Below are positions 36,559 to 45,102 of a stretch of 46,512 nucleotides of DNA, in pieces. Under the pieces are notes generated by a model that saw nothing but the letters and a program-made list of their open reading frames with translations, was not told the DNA's origin and did no database searches. Both the position numbers and the translations under genes were made by a program. Every line of letters starts with the position of its first letter. The stretch's first letter is position 1. Source of the DNA: Candidatus Omnitrophota bacterium (lineage in GTDB: Bacteria; Omnitrophota; Gorgyraeia; 1-14-0-20-64-10); NCBI GenBank assembly GCA_023248155.1, contig JAHFFE010000006.1, forward strand, positions 1 through 46,512, read 5' to 3'.

Positions 36559-37344
36559 ATGGCTGAAGTCCGCGTTGCGATTTTAAAAGCGCCCGGTACC
36601 AATTGCGATATGGAAACCGCGCATGCGTTTACGCTGGCCGGCGCCCGTCCCGAAACGGTCTGGATCGAAGATTTAAAAGCGGGATCGAAGAAACTGAATG
36701 ATTATCAGATCCTGGCGGTTCCGGGCGGATTCAGTTACGGCGATGACCTGGGCGCGGGCCGTTTGATGGCCAGCGAACTTCAACACCGTTTGCAGGACAC
36801 GCTGGGTCCGTTTCTCGACAAGGAAAAACTGGTGATCGGCATCTGCAACGGATTTCAGACGCTGGTCAAGGCCGGCATTCTCCCGAGCGGAAAACTGGGC
36901 GTCGAGCAGGAAGTGACGCTGACCGGCAATGATTCCGCGAAATTCGAGGACCGCTGGATTTATTTGAAGTCGGAGTTCAATGTCTGCATCTGGACGCAGG
37001 GAATGGAGGATCTGTTCGAGCTTCCGGTCGCTCATGCCGAGGGAAAATTCGTTCCCAAGGACGCGACGGTGCTGGAACAGCTTCTCGGTTTTGGACAGAT
37101 TGTATTTCAGTATTGCGATGCCGACGGATTGGAGGCCGGCTATCCGGCCAATCCGAACGGGTCGATGGCGAGCATCGCCGGCATCTGCGATCCGAGCGGA
37201 AGGGTGTTCGGGCTGATGCCGCATCCGGAACGGCATCTTTCTGCATTGCAGCATCCTCGGCGCGGGCGCGAGGGAAGATCCGGGGACGGCGCGGGGCTTC
37301 AGATTTTTAAAAATGGCGTACGATGGGCGGAGAAACATTCATGA
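36559..37344 (+). CDS. purQ: phosphoribosylformylglycinamidine synthase glutaminase subunit
   Basis: VAILKAPGTNCDMETAHAF, VPGGFSYGDDLGAGRL, IGICNGFQTLVKAGILP, GLMPHPERH. Confidence 0.95.
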   Translation: MAEVRVAILKAPGTNCDMETAHAFTLAGARPETVWIEDLKAGSKKLNDYQILAVPGGFSYGDDLGAGRLMASELQHRLQDTLGPFLDKEKLVIGICNGFQTLVKAGILPSGKLGVEQEVTLTGNDSAKFEDRWIYLKSEFNVCIWTQGMEDLFELPVAHAEGKFVPKDATVLEQLLGFGQIVFQYCDADGLEAGYPANPNGSMASIAGICDPSGRVFGLMPHPERHLSALQHPRRGREGRSGDGAGLQIFKNGVRWAEKHS

Positions 37345-38783
37345 GCGATGAGCTGAAAGAATATTGCGGGTTATTCGGCATTTACGGCCACCCCGACGCC
37401 GCCCAGTTATCTTATTTGGGATTGTTTTCGCTGCAGCATCGCGGCGAAGAATCGGCCGGCATCGTGGTGACGGACGGACAGATTTTGTCCAAGCATATCG
37501 GCATGGGCCTGGTCGAAGATGTGTTCAAGCCGTCCGATCTGGAGCGCATGAAAGGATACGCGGCGATCGGCCATACCCGTTATTCGACGACCGGGTCCAG
37601 CATGCTGCGTAACGCGCAGCCGCTGCAGGTCGATTATTCGCGCGGTTCGATTGCGGTCGCGCATAACGGCAATTTGATTAATGCGCATCTGCTGCGCGAC
37701 GAACTTGAAGCGCACGGCTCTATTTTTCAGACGACGATCGACTCGGAAGTGATTCTGCATCTGCTGGCCAACCCCCGTTACGCGCGGTTTGAAGAAGCGC
37801 TGGTCGATACGATCACGCGCATCAAGGGCGCTTTCTCAATCGTCTTTTTGCGCGAGGATGAACTGATCGGCGTGCGTGATCCCAACGGTTTTCGCCCGCT
37901 TTGCCTGGGTCTTCTCGACGGCGCGTATGTGCTGGCATCGGAAACCTGCGCGCTCGATATGCTCAAGGCCGAATTTGTCCGTGAAATCGAGCCGGGCGAG
38001 ATTGTGATCATCGGCAAAAAGGGCATTCGTTCTTTGCATCCGTTCCCGCCGACGAATCCGTCGCACTGCATTTTTGAACATGTTTATTTCGCGCGGCCCG
38101 ATTCGGTCATCTTCGGCGATTCGGTTCACCTGGTCCGTCAGAAACTGGGCCGCCAGCTGGCCCGCGAACATCCGGTCGACGCCGATCTGGTCATTCCGGT
38201 TCCCGATTCCGGCAACTCGGCCGCGCTCGGTTATTCGCTCGAGTCGGGCATTCCGTTTGAGTTCGGGTTCATGCGCAACCATTATGTCGGCCGCACCTTC
38301 ATTCAGCCGACGCAGCAGTCGCGCGAATTTCAGGCGCGCGTGAAATTTAATCCGGTTTCTGCGGCGCTCAAGGGCAAGCGCGTCATTGTCGTCGATGATT
38401 CGATCGTGCGGGGAACCACCTGCAAGACCCGTTTAAAAAGCATTCGCGATGCCGGGGCCAAAGAAATTCATATGCGGGTTTCCTGCCCGCCGATTATGTA
38501 TCCCTGTTTTTACGGAATTGATTTTCCGACGAAAAAAGAACTGATTTCCTGCACGCATACACTCGAGGAGATCCGCCAGTTTTTGGAGGTGGATACGCTC
38601 GGATTTATTTCGCTGGAGGGCATGCTCAGCGCCGTGAACGGCAAGAAGGCGAATTACTGCACCGCCTGCTACTCCGGAAAATATCCTCTGCCGTTCGGCC
38701 CCGAAGCGAACAAATATATTCTTGAGCGGAAATTCTCAGGTGAGGCGCATCCGGTCTCTGCGGAGACTCCCAAAAAACCATGA
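37341..38783 (+). CDS. purF: amidophosphoribosyltransferase
   Basis: CGLFGIYGHPDAAQLSYLGLFSLQHRGEESAGI; VIVVDDSIVRGTTCKTRLKSIRDAGAKE. Confidence 0.96.
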   Translation: MSDELKEYCGLFGIYGHPDAAQLSYLGLFSLQHRGEESAGIVVTDGQILSKHIGMGLVEDVFKPSDLERMKGYAAIGHTRYSTTGSSMLRNAQPLQVDYSRGSIAVAHNGNLINAHLLRDELEAHGSIFQTTIDSEVILHLLANPRYARFEEALVDTITRIKGAFSIVFLREDELIGVRDPNGFRPLCLGLLDGAYVLASETCALDMLKAEFVREIEPGEIVIIGKKGIRSLHPFPPTNPSHCIFEHVYFARPDSVIFGDSVHLVRQKLGRQLAREHPVDADLVIPVPDSGNSAALGYSLESGIPFEFGFMRNHYVGRTFIQPTQQSREFQARVKFNPVSAALKGKRVIVVDDSIVRGTTCKTRLKSIRDAGAKEIHMRVSCPPIMYPCFYGIDFPTKKELISCTHTLEEIRQFLEVDTLGFISLEGMLSAVNGKKANYCTACYSGKYPLPFGPEANKYILERKFSGEAHPVSAETPKKP

Positions 38784-39784
38784 AGCAGTCGCTTACCTAT
38801 AAGAAGGCCGGCGTCGATGTGAAGGGCGCCCATTCGTTCGTGCAGGGGCTCGAACCGCTGGCGCGCATGACGCGCCGCGCCGGGTTGCTGCGCGGCATCG
38901 GCGGTTTCGGCGGACTGTTTGATTTAAAACCGTCGGCGGCAGGCCGTTCGGTAATGGTTGCTTCGGCCGACGGCGTCGGCACAAAAATTCTGCTGGCGCG
39001 CCGCGTCGGCTGGTACGAGCCGCTGGGCACCGACCTGGTCGCGATGAATGTGAATGATATTCTCTGCGTCGGCGCCGAGCCGCTCTTTTTTCTCGACTAT
39101 ATCGCTTCCGGAAAGCTGGATCCGCGCGTCATGATGCAGGTAATGCGCGGCATCGTGCGCGGCTGCGTTGAATCACACTGCGTTCTGCTGGGCGGTGAGA
39201 CGGCGCAGATGGCGCTGATGTACAAACCGGGTGAATTTGACCTGGGCGGTTTCACGGTCGGCATCGTCGGCCGCAACAAGATTATTTCCGGGCAGTCGAT
39301 CCGTCCCGGCGATGTAGTGTTGGGCCTGCCTTCGAGCGGTATTCATTCCAATGGCTATACGCTGGTGCAAAAAGCGCTGCCGGTTGCGCGGCAGAAACAG
39401 TGGGGCCGCGAACTGCTGGCGCCCACCCGTATTTATGTCCGTCCGGTGCTGGATCTGTTGCGCAAGAAAACGCCGCTGCATGGCATTGCGCATATCACGG
39501 GCGGTTCATTCCAGGAAAAACTAAAGCGAATTCTTCCTGAGGGAACGACCGCGCATCTGCGCAGAAACGCCTGGCCGGTGCTTCCGGTTTTCAAGAAAAT
39601 TCAGGCCGAGGGTGTTTCGGCCGATGAAATGTACCGCACATTTAATATGGGAATCGGTATGACGCTGGCGTTGCCGCCGAAGGCTGTTGCCGGTGTGCAG
39701 CGGCTGCTCAAGAAACAGTCGACGCCCAGCTGGGTGATCGGAGAAATTGTCCGCGGCAAGCGCGGCGTGGAGTGGGTGAAGTGA
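38780..39784 (+). CDS. purM: phosphoribosylformylglycinamidine cyclo-ligase
   Basis: SADGVGTKILLARRVG, DLVAMNVNDILCVGAEPLFFLDYIA, LLGGETAQM, GLPSSGIHSNGYTL. Confidence 0.96.
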   Translation: MKQSLTYKKAGVDVKGAHSFVQGLEPLARMTRRAGLLRGIGGFGGLFDLKPSAAGRSVMVASADGVGTKILLARRVGWYEPLGTDLVAMNVNDILCVGAEPLFFLDYIASGKLDPRVMMQVMRGIVRGCVESHCVLLGGETAQMALMYKPGEFDLGGFTVGIVGRNKIISGQSIRPGDVVLGLPSSGIHSNGYTLVQKALPVARQKQWGRELLAPTRIYVRPVLDLLRKKTPLHGIAHITGGSFQEKLKRILPEGTTAHLRRNAWPVLPVFKKIQAEGVSADEMYRTFNMGIGMTLALPPKAVAGVQRLLKKQSTPSWVIGEIVRGKRGVEWVK

Positions 39785-41070
39785 GAATTCTTGTGATCGG
39801 GGCGGGCGGGCGCGAACATGCGCTGGTCTGGAAACTGGCGAAAAGTCCGCTCGTGACAAAAATCTTCGCCGCGCCCGGCAACGCCGGCATGGCGTCGATG
39901 GCTGAACCGATTCCGCTGAAAGCCGATCAGATTGTCGATCTGGCTAATTTTGCCGTTGATTCGAAAGTGGATCTGACGGTGGTCGGTCCGGAACTTCCGT
40001 TGGTGAAGGGGATCGTGGATCATTTCCGCCAGAAGGGACTGGCGATATTCGGCCCGACGGCGGCTGCCGCGCAGCTGGAAGGGTCAAAAGTTTTTTCGAA
40101 AGAACGGATGCTGCGCTACGGCGTTCCGACGGCCGCCGCAAAAATTTTTTCACGGTATGACCTGGCCGTTGATTATTTAAAGACGGTCCCTGTGCCGGTG
40201 GTTGTGAAGGCCGACGGCCTGGCCGCCGGCAAAGGCGTGATTGTCGCGGCTTCTCGCGAAGAAGCGCTGCGTGCCGTTGAATCAATCATGCAAAATCGCA
40301 TTTTTGGTGAGGCCGGCGCTTCGGTAGTCATTGAAGAATGTTTGCAGGGTGAAGAGGTTTCGGTGTTGGCCGTGGTGGACGGCGTTCATTGCGCACTGCT
40401 GCCTTCTGCGCAGGACCACAAGCGCGCTTACGATAATGATGAGGGGCCGAATACCGGCGGCATGGGCGCTTATTCACCGGTTCCGGCTGTTTCCGATGCG
40501 TTGATGGAACAGATTCGTACCACCGTTTTTGAGCCGATGATCAGCGGTATGAATCGCGACGCGACGCCGTTTACCGGTATTTTATACGCCGGCATCATGC
40601 TGACGGCGCAGGGGCCGAAAGTATTGGAATTCAACACGCGATTCGGCGATCCCGAAGCGCAGGCGCTTCTGCCGCGCCTGAAAACCGATCTGGTTGAAAT
40701 TATCCTGGCCGCGATCGATGGGAAAATTAATCAGATTTCGATTGAGTGGGACAGCCGTCCGGCCGCCTGCGTGGTGCTGACTTCCAAAGGATATCCGGGC
40801 ACGTACGAAATGGGCCGTCCGATTCAGGGACTGTCCGATGCGCATGATTGTCCCGACGCGTGGGTGTTTCACGCCGGGACTTCGCGTGAAGGCGGGAAAT
40901 ATTTTACGTCGGGCGGCCGCGTGCTGAATGTGGTCGGCATGGGAGCTACGCTGGAAGCGGCCATTGAAAAAGCATACGAGGCCGCCGACAAAATCCAGTA
41001 TGAAGGCAAACAGTTCCGCCGCGATATCGGTGCCCGCGCGTTGAAACGAAAAACAGGCGTTAAGGTTTAA
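39781..41070 (+). CDS. purD: phosphoribosylamine-glycine ligase
   Basis: RILVIGAGGREHALVWKL, VVKADGLAAGKGVIVA, NTGGMGAYSPVP, EFNTRFGDPEAQALLPRL; GTG start overlaps purM stop. Confidence 0.96.
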   Translation: MRILVIGAGGREHALVWKLAKSPLVTKIFAAPGNAGMASMAEPIPLKADQIVDLANFAVDSKVDLTVVGPELPLVKGIVDHFRQKGLAIFGPTAAAAQLEGSKVFSKERMLRYGVPTAAAKIFSRYDLAVDYLKTVPVPVVVKADGLAAGKGVIVAASREEALRAVESIMQNRIFGEAGASVVIEECLQGEEVSVLAVVDGVHCALLPSAQDHKRAYDNDEGPNTGGMGAYSPVPAVSDALMEQIRTTVFEPMISGMNRDATPFTGILYAGIMLTAQGPKVLEFNTRFGDPEAQALLPRLKTDLVEIILAAIDGKINQISIEWDSRPAACVVLTSKGYPGTYEMGRPIQGLSDAHDCPDAWVFHAGTSREGGKYFTSGGRVLNVVGMGATLEAAIEKAYEAADKIQYEGKQFRRDIGARALKRKTGVKV

Positions 41071-41072
41071 CC

Positions 41073-41693
41073 GTGGGCATGACGACTCGAACACGAATTC
41101 TTTCGGTCGATCCGGTTCATCCCGATCCCGAATTGATTCGCGAAGCGGCCGCCTGCGTGAAGCGCGGCGGGTTGGTGGCATTCCCGACGGAGACGGTCTA
41201 CGGCATTGCCGCGAACTTAAATGATCCGCAGGCGATTCAGGAACTGTATTTTGTAAAGCAGCGGCCGTTTGAAAAACAGGTGACGATTCATCTGGCTGAT
41301 TCTGCCGGTGTTGCTTCGTACGGCGTGCGCATTCCGCCGCTGGCCCGGCAATTGATGGACCGGTTCTGGCCGGGGCCGTTAACGATTGTTTTACCGCGTT
41401 CCGACGGATCGACGCTTGGTTTTCGCGTGCCGAACCATCCGGTGGCGCTGGCGCTTCTGGCGGCTGCTGCCGTTCCAGTGGTGGCGCCCTCGGCCAATTT
41501 AAGCGGCCAGCCGGCGCCCTCGACGGCTCAGGAAGTGCTGCGCGATTTGCAGGATAAAATTGATTTTGTGATCGACGCCGGTCCGACGGCCATCGGCGTC
41601 AGTTCCACGGTGGTTGATTTTAGCGGTGAAGTTCCCCGTATTTTGCGGGAAGGAGCCCGGCTGGAAGAAATTCAGAAGGCTTTATTGGAATAG
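41073..41693 (+). CDS. L-threonylcarbamoyladenylate synthase (Sua5/YciO/YrdC)
   Basis: KRGGLVAFPTETVYGIAANLND, FVKQRPFEKQ, PVVAPSANLSGQPAPSTAQEV, SSTVVDF. Confidence 0.92.
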   Translation: MGMTTRTRILSVDPVHPDPELIREAAACVKRGGLVAFPTETVYGIAANLNDPQAIQELYFVKQRPFEKQVTIHLADSAGVASYGVRIPPLARQLMDRFWPGPLTIVLPRSDGSTLGFRVPNHPVALALLAAAAVPVVAPSANLSGQPAPSTAQEVLRDLQDKIDFVIDAGPTAIGVSSTVVDFSGEVPRILREGARLEEIQKALLE

Positions 41694-41709
41694 GAGAAGT
41701 AGAAGAAGC

Positions 41710-42186
41710 ATGGTGAAGAAGAAGATTTTGTTTGTTTGCACCGGCAACAGCTGCCGTTCCGTTATGGCGGAAGGTCTGCTGCAGGATTTACTGAATAAGC
41801 GCGGCCATAACGATGTACAGGTGCTTTCGGCCGGAACGAACACCTTTAACGGCATGCCTCCGTCGGCGGAAACGGTCGCGGTCATGAAAGAAAACAGCAT
41901 CGATATTGCGCGCCATGTCGGCCAGCAGTTAACGACACTGCTGATTGAACGCGCCGATCTGATTTTTTGCATGGAAGAGTTTCACATGAAACAGATTCTG
42001 GACGCAGTGCCGGAAGCCAAGCCGAAAGTTTTTCTGCTCAACGCGTTTGAGAATCCCACGGCGCGCCATCGGGAGATTCCTGATCCGATCGGCCGTTCCG
42101 CGAAAGTCTATCAGGTTTGCCGCGATGTAATTCTGGAAGCGGTCACGCGTGTCGCCGACTGGATCGAAAAACATCAAGGAGAATGA
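41710..42186 (+). CDS. low-molecular-weight protein phosphatase (PTP/YwlE-like)
   Basis: ILFVCTGNSCRSVMAEGLL (CX5R loop), EIPDPIG general-acid region. Confidence 0.88.
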   Translation: MVKKKILFVCTGNSCRSVMAEGLLQDLLNKRGHNDVQVLSAGTNTFNGMPPSAETVAVMKENSIDIARHVGQQLTTLLIERADLIFCMEEFHMKQILDAVPEAKPKVFLLNAFENPTARHREIPDPIGRSAKVYQVCRDVILEAVTRVADWIEKHQGE

Positions 42187-42190
42187 CCGG

Positions 42191-42643
42191 GTGAATATTG
42201 CGATTGGCGCCGATCATGGCGGCGTTGAACTCAAGGCAGTGCTGGTCAAGAAACTTAAATCACTGAAACACACCGTTTCCGACAAAGGCGCTTTTTCGAC
42301 GGACTCCTGCGATTATCCGGTGATCGGCGCGGCAGTGGCCCGCGCGCTCTCGTCGGGCAAAGTCAGCCGCGGTGTTTTACTCTGCCGCAGCGGCGCCGGC
42401 ATGGCGATCGTCGCCAATAAATTTCCGAAAGTACGCGCCGTGGTTTGCCAGTCGGTTGAGACGGCACGGCTCTGCCGCCAGCATAACGACGCGAACCTGC
42501 TGGTGCTCAGCGCCGATGTGACTTCACCGGCCGCGGCAACGGCCATTTTAAAGACCTGGCTTGAAACTCCATTTGAAGGCGGCCGTCACGCGCGCCGTGT
42601 TCGTCAGATCCGCGACATTGAAAAGGAAATTCTCCATGTATGA
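42191..42643 (+). CDS. rpiB: ribose 5-phosphate isomerase B
   Basis: [67 protein letters not shown]. Confidence 0.93.
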   Translation: MNIAIGADHGGVELKAVLVKKLKSLKHTVSDKGAFSTDSCDYPVIGAAVARALSSGKVSRGVLLCRSGAGMAIVANKFPKVRAVVCQSVETARLCRQHNDANLLVLSADVTSPAAATAILKTWLETPFEGGRHARRVRQIRDIEKEILHV

Positions 42644-43886
42644 CCATTTGAAGCAGTCGGACCCGGAAATTTATCAGTCGATGGTGAGCGAAGCCCGGCG
42701 TCAGCAGGGACATCTCGAATTGATCGCCAGCGAAAACTTCACTTCAATCGCGGTGATGGAAGCCATGGGTTCCGTGATGACCAACAAATACGCGGAAGGG
42801 TATCCGGGCGCGCGCTGGTACGGCGGCTGTCAGTTTGTCGATCAGGCCGAGACGCTGGCGATTGAGCGGGCCAAGGCGCTGTTCGGCGCCGACCATGCCA
42901 ATGTCCAGCCGCATTCCGGATCGCAGGCCAACATGGCTGTCTATTTTTCAGTGCTGGAACCTGGCGATTCAATCATGACGATGGATTTAAGCCACGGCGG
43001 TCATTTGACGCACGGCCATCCCAAGAATTTCTCGGGCCGTCTGTTTAAAGTAATTCCGTACGGCGTCAGTAAAAAAGATGAACGGATTGATTACGACGAG
43101 CTTGAAGCGCTCGCCAAGGCGAACAAACCGAAGATGATCGTCGCCGGTTATTCGGCCTATCCGCGCCAGCTCGATTTCGCGCGGTTCCGCAAGATTGCCG
43201 ATGAAGTCGGCGCGTTGTTGATGGTCGACATGGCCCATTTCGCGGGGCTGGTGGCCGCCGGCGTTCATCCGTCGCCGGTACCGCATGCCGATTTCGTGAC
43301 GACCACTACGCACAAGACATTGCGCGGTCCGCGCGGCGGCATGATTTTGTGTAAAAAAGATTTCGCCAAGAAACTCGACTCGCAGATTTTCCCCGGCATG
43401 CAGGGCGGTCCGCTGATGCACATCATCGCGGCCAAGGCGGTGGCGTTTAAAGAGGCGATGACGCCGGCATTCAAGGACTATCAGCGCCAGATCGTCACCA
43501 ACGCGAAAGCGATGGCTGAAACATTACAGGGCAAGGGTTGGCGTATCGTCTCGGGCGGCACCGACAACCATTTAATGTTGGTTGATATGGCGGCCCGCGG
43601 TTTAACCGGCAAGCAGGCCTCCTCGATCCTGGATCTTGCGCGCATCACCGTCAATAAAAACAGCATTCCGTTTGATACGACTTCACCCTCTGTTTCCGGC
43701 GGTATCCGTTTGGGCACGCCGGCTGTTACGACGCGCGGCATGAAAGAGCCGGAGATGCGCACCATCGCGCAGTTGATCGACCGCGTTCTTACAGCGCCCG
43801 ATGATGCCGCTGCGGCTGCGAAAGTGGCCGAAGAAGTCGAACAGCTGACGAAGGAATTTCCACTTTACCCGGACTTAAAGATTTGA
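42636..43886 (+). CDS. glyA: serine hydroxymethyltransferase
   Basis: [55 protein letters not shown]. Confidence 0.97.
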   Translation: MYDHLKQSDPEIYQSMVSEARRQQGHLELIASENFTSIAVMEAMGSVMTNKYAEGYPGARWYGGCQFVDQAETLAIERAKALFGADHANVQPHSGSQANMAVYFSVLEPGDSIMTMDLSHGGHLTHGHPKNFSGRLFKVIPYGVSKKDERIDYDELEALAKANKPKMIVAGYSAYPRQLDFARFRKIADEVGALLMVDMAHFAGLVAAGVHPSPVPHADFVTTTTHKTLRGPRGGMILCKKDFAKKLDSQIFPGMQGGPLMHIIAAKAVAFKEAMTPAFKDYQRQIVTNAKAMAETLQGKGWRIVSGGTDNHLMLVDMAARGLTGKQASSILDLARITVNKNSIPFDTTSPSVSGGIRLGTPAVTTRGMKEPEMRTIAQLIDRVLTAPDDAAAAAKVAEEVEQLTKEFPLYPDLKI

Positions 43887-44344
43887 AGTGTCCTTACTGC
43901 GGTAACGGTGAAGACAAAGTCATCGACTCGCGCGAAGCGTCCGATGGCGGTGCGATTCGCCGCCGCCGGGAATGCCTTAAGTGCGAACGCCGTACTACGA
44001 CCTACGAACGGGTAGAGCAGATCCCGATCCTCGTCGTCAAACGCGACGGCCGCCGTGAATCGTTCGACCGTAAAAAACTGCTCAACGGTATCATGAAAGC
44101 CTGTGAGAAACGGCCCGTATCGCTGGAGCAAATCGAAGAACTGATCGATCAGGTCGAGCGGGAAATCGCGCAGGAATTCGACCGTGAAGTTGCTTCTGTT
44201 GAGATCGGCGAGCGCGTGATGCGCCACTTGCATGAACTCGATGAAGTGGCTTATGTCCGGTTCGCGTCGGTCTACCGTTCATTCAAAGACATCAGCCAGT
44301 TCATGGGTGAACTGCGCGACCTGCTGAAGAAGAAGCAGCCCTGA
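43883..44344 (+). CDS. nrdR: transcriptional repressor NrdR
   Basis: [43 protein letters not shown] plus ATP-cone; TTG start overlaps glyA stop. Confidence 0.96.
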   Translation: MKCPYCGNGEDKVIDSREASDGGAIRRRRECLKCERRTTTYERVEQIPILVVKRDGRRESFDRKKLLNGIMKACEKRPVSLEQIEELIDQVEREIAQEFDREVASVEIGERVMRHLHELDEVAYVRFASVYRSFKDISQFMGELRDLLKKKQP

Positions 44345-44345
44345 T
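44313..44345 (+). repeat. nrdR 3' end, copy 1 of imperfect direct repeat flanking the cassette
   Basis: tgcgcgacctgctgaagaagaagcagccctgat; 28/33 identical to 46425-46457. Confidence 0.75.
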
Positions 44346-44583
44346 TTACTGGGTCTATGTTCTGGAAAGTGCAAAAGGCGGTTTCCGGTACATCGGCTCA
44401 ACGCATGATGTTGAGCACCGTCTCGACCGGCACAACTCCGGACACTATCCGCCCACCAAAGAACACCGCCCCTGGAAAGTAATTTATAAGGAAGAACATC
44501 CCACCCGCAGTTCTGCCAACCGCAGGGAAGAGTTCTTAAAAACCGGCCGCGGGAAAGACGCCTTGAAGCGTCTGAAAATCTGA
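44341..44583 (+). CDS. GIY-YIG-type small endonuclease, absent from ORF track (no ATG/GTG/TTG start)
   Basis: Frame reads (L)[79 protein letters not shown]; the codons between the upstream in-frame TGA (44308) and TAC TGG include no canonical start. Confidence 0.8.
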   Translation: MIYWVYVLESAKGGFRYIGSTHDVEHRLDRHNSGHYPPTKEHRPWKVIYKEEHPTRSSANRREEFLKTGRGKDALKRLKI

Positions 44584-44627
44584 ATTGTATTACAAAGAAC
44601 TACAATGTATGTTATGCTTAAAGCATA
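44584..44627. promoter_or_regulatory. promoter/operator region of the toxin-antitoxin operon
   Basis: Inverted repeat ATTGTA(44584)...TACAAT(44606) and palindrome TATGCTT-A-AAGCATA (44613-44627); candidate -35 TTGTAT and -10 TATGTT spaced 17 nt; SD aggag at 44627. Confidence 0.6.
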
Positions 44628-44642
44628 GGAGATATTGCCAAC

Positions 44643-44861
44643 ATGGTTAAGCCCGTATCTGTTCGATTGTCCACTCAGTTAATGCACAGGCTGGAGCGTG
44701 TATCAATAACGGTAGACCGCCCTCGGTCGTATTTAATCCGCAAAGCGGTGGAAAGCTATTTGCAGGAGTATGCTGAATATCAGACTGCCATGAATCGTCT
44801 GAAGGATAAGGATGACAAAATCGTTTCCAGTATGCAGATGAGGAAACGGCTTGGCATCTAA
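44643..44861 (+). CDS. ribbon-helix-helix (CopG/RelB-like) antitoxin
   Basis: KPVSVRLSTQLMHRLERVSITVDRPRSYLIRKAVESYLQEYAEYQTAM. Confidence 0.85.
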   Translation: MVKPVSVRLSTQLMHRLERVSITVDRPRSYLIRKAVESYLQEYAEYQTAMNRLKDKDDKIVSSMQMRKRLGI

Positions 44862-45102
44862 TGTTTTTTATAAGGCCTCGGTCGAGAAAGATTTAAAGAA
44901 ACTTGACAAGCCAACTGCGGCTAAGCTTCTCCAGAAACTGGAAGCGGTTCTTTCTGAAAAACCAAACACGGGGGAGCCGCTCAGCGGAGAGTTTAAGGGA
45001 TTGTTCAAATACCGTATTGGGGATTATCGAATCTTGTACGCTAAGATACCCGAAGGTATTCTGATTGTGAGAATTGGCCATCGCCGCGAGATTTACCGCT
45101 AA
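44851..45102 (+). CDS. RelE/ParE-family toxin
   Basis: FYKASVEKDLKKLDKPTAAKLLQKLEAVL...GEPLSGEFKGLFKYRIGDYRILYAKIPEGILIVRIGHRREIYR; overlaps antitoxin. Confidence 0.88.
   Translation: MASNVFYKASVEKDLKKLDKPTAAKLLQKLEAVLSEKPNTGEPLSGEFKGLFKYRIGDYRILYAKIPEGILIVRIGHRREIYR

Noticed and set aside
36673-37338. 221-aa minus-strand ORF over purQ
   Set aside because: Fully antisense to purQ with clear motifs on the + strand; no domain signal.
32372-44344. Pur-operon order and start/stop overlaps as a novel system
   Set aside because: A standard, translationally coupled purine biosynthesis operon with common followers (rpiB, glyA, nrdR); only the PurS-PurL fusion and phosphatase loop were kept as observations.
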